Below, one piece after another: positions 43,854 through 49,569 of a DNA stretch of 49,569 nucleotides; the stretch's first letter is position 1; each line of letters opens with the position of its first letter. The notes below the pieces were generated by a model. The model made no database searches, was not told the origin of the DNA, and worked only from the letters and a program-made list of their open reading frames with translations. The position numbers and the translations under genes are program-made. The DNA is from Chara braunii (Eukaryota > Streptophyta > Charophyceae > Charales > Characeae): the NCBI GenBank assembly GCA_003427395.1, contig BFEA01000730.1, positions 282,401-331,969 of the forward strand, read 5' to 3'.

Positions 43854-44438
43854 TGTCGACCCTACACGGCCCTGCCAGGTGGGAGCAGCTTCCCTTCACC
43901 ACGCTGCCCCACTTAACCCTAACTTTCATCCCTATCCTTAAGTGGTTAGCCCTTACCACTAGGGTTAGGGTTATGGCAACAAAGTCAACTCTCGCCAGCA
44001 AGTAGAATCCGCTCCGATACCAATGTCATTCAAACATTTAGCACAAAATATGAGGCTTTACTCTCGAGGAGGACATAATGTGCTACAATCAAAGGATATC
44101 GACATGCATGACTGCATGTTGCAACGCCCTTCTGCCTCGTCCACTCAGGCGCAGATTTCCTCAGACTAACTACTTACATAGCCTACTCAGAAACCTTCCA
44201 AGTCCCTGTCTCGTCACCCGCAATCTTCCTCCTTCCCGTGATCATTCGCGAGAACTTCAATAATCGACGTCGATCTTAGCGCAACATCATCGTAATTCCC
44301 AAGATCTCAGCATTGGAGTCATGTATGTAGACCAGTCCACATGTAGGTACATCAGTGCAGTATCAGAATGTAGTCTGTTTGTCCTAGCTGGATTCGTGTC
44401 GAGCAGTTCTGTAACCGCTGCCGTTGGTTTATAAAACG
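43854..44438 (-). mobile_element. LTR-retrotransposon edge: primer-binding site and start of an LTR
   Basis: The minus strand of 44011-44022 reads TGGTATCGGAGC, one base off the plant initiator-Met primer-binding core. One base away, 44024 starts TGTCATTC on the plus strand, which is a CA-ended LTR on the minus strand. The LTR would run to the right and the internal region to the left. 43854-44010 has no gene but contains AGGGTTAGGGTTA at 43961-43973, telomere-like. The far end is not determined. Confidence 0.45.
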
Positions 44439-44781
44439 CGTCCCGTAGTACCCGGGTTTCCGTAATAGTGGAGTTCTGTATGCGGCCTAGTTTACCGACA
44501 AATACACTTATCATAAAAATTGTAGTACAGTCTCTGAATGTGGTCTGCTGTCAAGGTTAAATTCATNCTTGTGCTAAAAAAGTGATGTCGTCGGTTATTA
44601 ACTGTTCTAAAGCGTCCCGTAGTACCCGGGGTTCCCGTGGCGTTCTGTATGCGGCCTAGTTTACCCACAAGTANACTTATNGTAAAAATTGTAGCACCGT
44701 CCCTGAATGTGGTCTGCTGTCAAGGTTAAATTCGTGCTTGTGCTCAAGGAGTGATGTCGTCGGTTATTAACTGTTCTAAGT
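44439..44781. repeat. Two-copy tandem repeat of about 170 bp
   Basis: CGTCCCGTAGTACCCGGG starts at 44439 and 44613. Both copies go on with GTTCTGTATGCGGCCTAGTT, AAAAATTGTAG, TGAATGTGGTCTGCTGTC and GTGATGTCGTCGGTTATTAA. Ambiguous bases fall at 44567, 44674 and 44681. It lies just downstream of the 3' end of the Penelope-like element, so it may be that element's terminal repeat, but I could not find a matching copy on the other side. Confidence 0.8.
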
Positions 44782-44898
44782 TCAGCGGCTGATCCGTTAA
44801 TGTCAGAGAAATCGATCAAGGAAGTCCTTAATGTTGAACGGTTATACCCGTTGCCCGAAATCAGGCACCGTGATTTGCAAAAAATGTACTTGTTCATT

Positions 44899-44957
44899 TT
44901 TATTATTATTTTTACTATTTTTATTTTTATTTTTATTTTTATCTTATTTTTATTTTT
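44899..44957. repeat. TTTTTA-type microsatellite at the 3' end of the retroelement
   Basis: TTTTTA and TTTA units in succession. On the minus strand this is A-rich sequence beginning at the stop codon of the reverse-transcriptase frame (44950-44952), as expected for a 3' tail or a simple-repeat insertion target. Confidence 0.8.
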
Positions 44958-47352
44958 CAGCCGACGCCTGCAGTTGCAACCAACGCAGGATCTTTGCGGC
45001 CGTCTTTTTGTTGATCCTTTTTCTTCTGATGGCCAAAACTGCGCGCTTCAGTATGTACGTCGGATAGCCCAACTGTCGGGCTTCAACAAAGAACCATTTG
45101 ATAACATTCACTGTATCCGACTGGGTCGTGGAATTCGTAAGGATTCGATGCAATGTACCAAGTATCGTGATATCCTTGTTTTTTACGAGACCGAAGCTCT
45201 TGAAGTGTTTAATCGTGTGATACCGACCAAAAAACCCCTCTTGGAGTGTTTCCTGATTCTTCAAACGATGTAAACACTTCAAGAGGGGTTCTTTCTCCTG
45301 TTTAATAATCTGCGTTTCCAGATATTTCTTTTTACAATCTTGGATGCAAGTTGTTTCCTCAAGCTTCAGTGAATTGTGATAACAATTATGAAACCGTTGG
45401 ATGCGACTCCTGACTGCTTCCCTATCTTCCTTATCACACATTGCCGTAATGAAAACATCATCCACGAACCTGATTCTGGTAATATACCTTTCATCAGTTC
45501 CAAGTGAATTTGTCCATTTTTGTTCATCAAAATTGCAGACTAGGTTCGCAATGGGTGGGCTTGACCCTTTCCCCATTGGAATGTCGAGCGTTTGCTTGAG
45601 CATTTGCCCTTGTACCAAAAAATAAGCATGCGATTTGTCAAAATGTAGCAACTTAGGAAGGTCAACAATTTAAATCGTCTTCCATCCCCAGTCACCGTTT
45701 GCTTTTCCTAATCCAATCTTCTTGCTGTGTAGCTTCATTCTTATGTGTGTGTTGCCCTTTCTCAGATGTTCACAGACAAGCCAGTCCATGGCGCGCATAA
45801 TGTGCGAGTGGTCAAGACATGTAAACATGTCTTTGACGTCAAACGTGTCACTAATGATTTCAGCCTGTTCTCTGAACGTGGACCTTGCATTCATGCTAAT
45901 TTCTGAAATTTTTGGTACCAATTCATTAGTACCCATAATGCCAAACCCTTTGTGCAAAATTTTGACGAGATAGTTGACACACCTAGATAGGATTTTGCTG
46001 GCTTGGAGCAAAGGTTCTTGAAAAGTTCGAACGATGGGTCGTCTTTTCAAGATGTCCTTGTCCTTTGGCATTACGTAGGCATGCCCGTACATCCCGCTGT
46101 TGTTCCAGCGCACAAACTTAGTTAGTCCCATTTGCTTATATGTAACCTGACTAGTATCTAGGACGCCTTGCATTGTTGTGTTGACAATCTGATAATTCAG
46201 TACATTCATAAACATCCGGTTCATCCTGTCCCAGAAAACTTGCGGACATTCCACGTACGTTTCTCCTGGGTTTCGATCAAGTGGAGAGCAAATGAGCAGA
46301 CTCAGCTTCTTTTTCCAGTTCCAGACTGTCTGTATAGTAAGTCCATCGTCTGTTCCGTTCTTCTTCTTTACACACCGACCAAATTCAGCTGAATCTGTGA
46401 TCCTAGGACAGTACCTCTTTGGAATTTTCGCAAGTGTCTGATTTACCGTTGTGATAATCTGTCTCTTACAGTCCTCCTCTTCGTATATAGGCACATTTTT
46501 AGCGTTACACAGCAATCGGTCAGCACACACATCAGACAAACGAAAAGAAACGTGGTTATCAACTTTTGGAAATTCCATCTGTGCACACGGACAATCAGGC
46601 CTGTCTTTTATCATCTTTCTGTGGTTGTGTATGATTTCAGCCACATTCTTGTGCCTTCCGAACATGACTCTAGCTCGCCTCTCCATACTCATCGCAAGTG
46701 CAGTGTGCGTAATACTACGCAGTATCACGCTCGAGAAGGTCTTCTTGACCTGCAGCAGGTCAATACATGGTGAGAACGGGAGGCGTACTATGAGCCGCTT
46801 CCGAATATTAATCCGAAATTTCTTGTTCGTGATCCTCGACAAGCAAGCCCTGAGTATACCTCGACTCTTCTTGGATGGGATCGGGCCCATGCCTGAGTAC
46901 ATTTTGATGAGCTTTGTCAAGGTGTACCCGTAGAGCTTGGCTCTTGACCACGGCGTGCGCAGAAGGGAGATGAGCTTACTCTTGATCTTAGCGGTCCTGG
47001 AATGGTTCTCGACACAACAAGCAACGTCAGCACGGCATCCGTTCTCAAAAGTCAGTCCGCTATCCCTCAATAGTTGTTTGTTACCATTAATGATGATTAC
47101 GCTGTGTCCGAATTTTCTCTTTGTTACTTTCCAGCTCTCAACCCAGAGGTTGCCTTTGAAAGATTCAATGGCTGCCTTTGGTTTGATGAGGCTGGAAAGC
47201 TGCGCGGTAACTTTCTCCTGTGACGAGAACAAGATCGGTGTGTCGTATGTCATGTTCTGTAGGATAGCATTCTTCTTCTTATGGCTTTTCTTCTTCTTAT
47301 TGATTCTAAATTTTGCATTCGACGACCTGTGTTGTGTATTAAGATAAGGGCT
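44950..47352 (-). CDS. Reverse transcriptase region of the Penelope-like element (interrupted by one TAA)
   Basis: Follows the TGA at 47353 in the same frame. After a Lys-rich stretch (KKKKSHKKKN) come RPDCPCAQM (46602-46576), a CxC motif I associate with this class; YGHAYVMPKDKDILKRRPIV (fingers, about 46089-46030); FDVKDMFTCLDH (motif A, Asp, about 45843-45808); the TAA at 45670; DIPMGKGSSPPIANL (motif B, about 45585-45541); RFVDDVF (motif C, catalytic Asp pair, about 45471-45451); and a thumb with FFVEARQLGYPTYILKRAV. All catalytic Asp residues are present. The only damage is the TAA between motifs A and B, where the frame resumes with IVDLPKLLHFDKSHAYF. Confidence 0.8.
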
Positions 47353-47838
47353 TCATCTTTGGATTAGTTTCTTCTCTAGGAGTGAAGCTGTGGTGACATC
47401 CCCTGCCCAGATAGGAATACATACATACTTATGTACTCCGAACTTGGCAATCCAAGAGTACAGTTTCCTGTGCTGCTTGTTCTCACGACGCAGTACAGCA
47501 CTTGCGTGCTCCTTCCACCTTCTATCCATCCCCCTTGCAGTTCTTCCTATATAGTAGTGTCTACACCAGGGTGATACCCAAATATACACACATACTTGTT
47601 CCGTCAAAAGCTGATCCCAGTCTCCTCTGTATGTGCTAATGAGACCGTACACTCTCTGTGCCCAGTTAGTCTCCCCTACTCGCATTAGTTCCAGTGTGGC
47701 CAGTCTGTACGCTCTATTCACCGTCGTGCAGTCAGTCCACTTCCGATCACCGATCAGACTAAGAATAGTAGCGCTGCATTGTGTAGCAAGACTCCATGTG
47801 ATAGTAGTAGGGAAGCTTGCGCACTGCGATCGTGGTGG
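47353..47838 (-). CDS. GIY-YIG endonuclease domain of the Penelope-like element
   Basis: Open frame between the TAG at 47839 and the TGA at 47353. The core runs EQVCVYIWVS (first strand, GIY position, with the Gly replaced), HYYIGRTARGMDRRWKEH (YIG strand followed by the catalytic Arg helix) and a distal Glu in LLEKKLIQ, the usual order Tyr, Tyr-Ile-Gly, Arg, Glu. LYSWIAKFGVHKYVCIPIW fills the gap between. It would nick genomic DNA to provide the 3' end that primes reverse transcription. It lies N-terminal to the RT, the reverse of canonical Penelope. No start codon near its 5' edge suggests it was always translated as part of the longer protein. Confidence 0.75.
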   Translation of the reverse strand, partial: PPRSQCASFPTTITWSLATQCSATILSLIGDRKWTDCTTVNRAYRLATLELMRVGETNWAQRVYGLISTYRGDWDQLLTEQVCVYIWVSPWCRHYYIGRTARGMDRRWKEHASAVLRRENKQHRKLYSWIAKFGVHKYVCIPIWAGDVTTASLLEKKLIQR

Positions 47839-48954
47839 CTAATGCGCGTTCGGCTGCACTTCCTCTGATGCGACTGGTCCTTCGGAGAACTCTGCCTCCA
47901 CGTCTTCTGACGAACTCCCTTCTTCTTCGGACTCTGATTCCTTCGTCTTGTCACCATCTGGCCGACCTCCATTGGCCTCGTCACCTGTCCCAGTCTTGTC
48001 CGGCAGATCGTCGGTGTCGGACAGTATAAGTCCCGGTATCTTCCGTAAAGCCACCCTAGCTTGTGGCATGCTCCTGTAGCGTACATTGTGCATTGCGCAC
48101 AGCCGCTTGAGATCCTCCATTTGGAGGGCACTCAGCATATCCTCGGAGATCTGCTTACCAAGCAGTATTCTCCGTCTCGCCGTCGATCGTCGTGCGCTCT
48201 TCCGGGGGTCGATACCCCACTGAGTCTTCTTCGACGTGCTCGCCAGTGCTTCGCTCGGCTTCGGTGTGGCCTTCTTGATTGGAGTCTTCCCATTGGTTAG
48301 TAGCTGCCTGGGAGAGATAAACTGCCTTGTTGGTGGTTTTAAGTTAACCACACTTCCTTGTAAGGAGGCAATGTCGTACTTCATGCCCTGAAAATCCTCC
48401 AGCTGCTTCTTGAGCCCCTTTAGTTCCGACATCACCTTCGAGACGTCACCATCCTTTCCTCTCCCACGGCTTGCTTGTTGGGAGTTTCCATCATCCGCCT
48501 TCTTCCCAGCGTGAGCTGTCAATGCCTCTTGTACTGCTGCGTCGACCAACTGCTTGATCTTGTGGGCCGTAACGTCAGCAAGTCGTTCGGCACCCGCGTT
48601 CACTTCGTCCGATATCTTATCGACCTTCTTCCGCAATCTGTCCAGCTCTCGACGAAGAGCGTAGAGCTCATCTCGAAGTTCGACAGTAAACCAGGCCCCA
48701 TTTCCGGGCGCAGGTTTATTGTACGGGAATTCTGGTCGCCTATCCTCCCGTTCCCGTGATAGACTTTGACGCCTTCACCTGCTTAATGTTGATGATGTTG
48801 ATCTGGATCGACGCCGGTCCCTCCTCCCTCGTTCATCTGATCGCTCTCTCGATCGTTCTGTCCTTCTCGTAGGTGCTTTGCCCCTCCTTGAATCCACTCC
48901 CTTCTTCCTATGGCCTGGTGATCTTGATCTAGACCTGGATCGTGATCTCCCCAT
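47839..48954 (-). CDS. N-terminal region of the Penelope-like element: SR-rich, coiled coil, SAP-like
   Basis: Starts at the ATG at 48954, preceded in frame by a stop at 49009. First come five Arg-Ser pairs, then SRRGKAPTRRTERSRERSD, like the RS domains of splicing-factor proteins. A TGA at 48775 interrupts. The same frame continues with LRDELYALRRELDRLRKKVD (heptads, coiled coil), a Lys-rich centre, and SEDMLSALQMEDLKRLCAMH followed by RSMPQARVALRKI (about 48147-48028), which fits a SAP-type DNA-binding helix-loop-helix. The end is acidic (ESESEEEGSSSEDVEAEF) up to the TAG at 47839. RS and SAP modules suggest nuclear RNA and chromatin contacts; that is inference. Confidence 0.55.
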
Positions 48955-49168
48955 CCCGCTGAGTAGGTACTTGCCTCCTATCCACGTGTACCGCCTTGCC
49001 GCTTCCCCTCACGCCGCTATCCGGTCTTCAGCTGTAGCAGATCGCTTAACAGAAACCTCCAATCTCTCGCCCTTAAATACAGGCTACATGTTACATCTTC
49101 GAGTCACACGGGTCCTACCGGACCCGACTTAGGGCCGGAGGGACACACCAGGGCCTAAAGGCCCGACC
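48955..49168. other. 5' flank of the retroelement, no gene
   Basis: About 200 bases upstream of the proposed ATG (reading minus). No TATA motif is evident on that strand. The short plus-strand frame over 48878-49132 is the antisense of the RS-encoding region and not a gene. Confidence 0.4.
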
Positions 49169-49279
49169 TTTGAGGGTCACAGGCCCTAAAGGCCTGATTT
49201 TGCACTTTGAGGGTCACAGGCCCTAAAGGCCTGATTTTGCACTTTGAGGGTCACAGGCCCTAAAGGCCTGATTTTGCAC
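49169..49279 (+). repeat. Three perfect tandem copies of a 37-bp unit
   Basis: Copies at 49169-49205, 49206-49242 and 49243-49279 are identical as read. The unit holds TTTGAGGGTCAC, then AGGCCCTAAAGGCCT, which is itself self-complementary apart from its centre (AGGCC...GGCCT), then GATTTTGCAC. A diverged relative, CAGGGCCTAAAGGCCCGACC, precedes it at 49149-49168. Confidence 0.95.
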
Positions 49280-49569
49280 TCAGCCCAGCGGGTAGGCCCA
49301 TCTGGACGGTGCAGGGTCTGGCCTGGCCTCGCAGCATTGAGGCCAGACCATGGCCTACCGGTATAAGTACCGGTACCTGCCTCAGTAGAGGCATCGACCT
49401 ACCGGCACTATACCGGTACGGTATGGTCAGCGCCAGAGCGCTGTTTTGATGCGCTAAACTTAGCGCAGGGGCTGAAGCAGGAGCGCAGCATAGCGCGGAT
49501 TTGCGCAGCAGCGAGCGGAGCAGCGGCAGGGCGACTGAGCCAGCACGGCGGCCATTGCCGCCTGAGGTA
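49280..49569. other. GC-rich end of window with short inverted repeats
   Basis: GGCCTC and GAGGCC (about 49324-49343) form a stem with 8 bases between, extended by GTCTGGCC/GGCCAGAC-type ends. ACCGGTATAAGTACCGGTACC and related ACCGG words recur at 49357-49421, and AGCGC words at 49430-49515. No gene seen. Confidence 0.4.

Larger units (their letters stand above)
44950..48954 (-). mobile_element. Penelope-like retroelement with N-terminal GIY-YIG and SR-rich leader, four internal stops
   Basis: One minus-strand register runs from the ATG at 48954 to the TAA at 44950-44952, about 1,334 codons with no frameshift. It is interrupted only by TGA 48775-48777, TAG 47839-47841, TGA 47353-47355 and TAA 45670-45672. 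Domain order: Arg-Ser dipeptides (48952-48919), Arg-rich region, coiled coil, SAP-like helix pair, acidic Ser/Glu linker, GIY-YIG nuclease, basic linker, reverse transcriptase. Canonical Penelope elements have the nuclease after the RT. The permuted order is known from a class I recall as Chlamys/Naiad. It would act by nicking a target and priming cDNA synthesis on it. Stops make this copy defective unless they are read through. Confidence 0.75.

Noticed and set aside
43961-43973. Interstitial telomere
   Set aside because: Only two TTAGGG-like units are present, too short to distinguish from chance.
45670-48777. Selenocysteine or other stop-codon recoding in the Penelope-like element
   Set aside because: TGA, TAG and TAA all occur, which no single reassignment explains, and none stands at an obvious Cys position. 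Organellar-type U-to-C editing, which can remove stops in some land plants, is not known for nuclear elements. Nonsense decay is simpler.
48878-49132. Plus-strand Asp/Leu-rich gene near the right end
   Set aside because: It is the antisense of the Arg-Ser repeat coding region of the Penelope-like element.

Overview
The window is eukaryotic nuclear DNA and looks like plant or charophyte-alga DNA. The reasons are microsatellites of tens of bases, many good GTAAGT splice donors, TATA boxes, two plant-type LTR primer-binding sequences (TGGCGCCGTTGCC and TGGTATC-GAGC types), no bacterial operons, and a Penelope-like retroelement with its GIY-YIG nuclease N-terminal to the reverse transcriptase, an arrangement I recall as reported from the green lineage. 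A Chara-like genome is my best guess, but this is inference. I recognise no housekeeping gene, tRNA gene or rRNA. Almost everything is repeat, mobile-element remnant or lineage-specific family.

Layout. 1-3.45 kb: AT-rich, with the PBS and LTR edge of a minus-strand LTR retrotransposon. 3.45-5.3 kb: an 81-bp hairpin minisatellite, a 46-bp TG-rich satellite and an AAT microsatellite. 5.3-9.4 kb: core-promoter-like sites and simple repeats. 9.4-10.24 kb: a broken coiled-coil gene (minus). 10.6-12.1 kb: a cluster of CCACGTCA octamers. 12.4 kb: GGGGTAA heptamers. 12.8-13.4 kb: an anonymous ORF. 13.6-16.6 kb: tandem repeats of several families. 16.8-22.6 kb: one intact anonymous ORF, then four tandem copies of an unrecognised gene family (minus), each broken. 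22.6-23.4 kb: the C-terminal part of a possible DUF7869-type gene. 24.2-24.6 kb: a tRNA-derived SINE. 25.6-28.6 kb: TATA sites and GC-rich minisatellites. 28.7-31.2 kb: a second, longer DUF7869-type gene (minus), riddled with stops. 31.4-35.1 kb: satellites, including 21-bp arrays. 35.8-37 kb: promoter-like sites and short palindromes. 37-43.9 kb: a large plus-strand mobile-element-like locus with ParB-like, methyltransferase-like, Gly/Ser/Lys-rich and repeat-containing segments, ending in a spliced exon. 44-44.8 kb: an LTR edge and a 170-bp tandem repeat. 44.95-48.95 kb: the Penelope-like element (minus). 49.2 kb: three perfect 37-bp repeats.

Two themes run across the window. First, long reading frames stay in register over 1.5 to 4 kb but carry several internal stop codons. 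Many of these stops could be single C:G to T:A changes, which is how methylated, silenced DNA decays. Second, an imperfect 20-24 bp palindrome with half-sites like AGTGCGA and TCGCACT recurs dozens of times between about 14 and 42 kb, in satellites, between tandem gene copies and inside a reading frame. No other feature explains it.

All family assignments were made by reading motifs by eye. No database search was possible.
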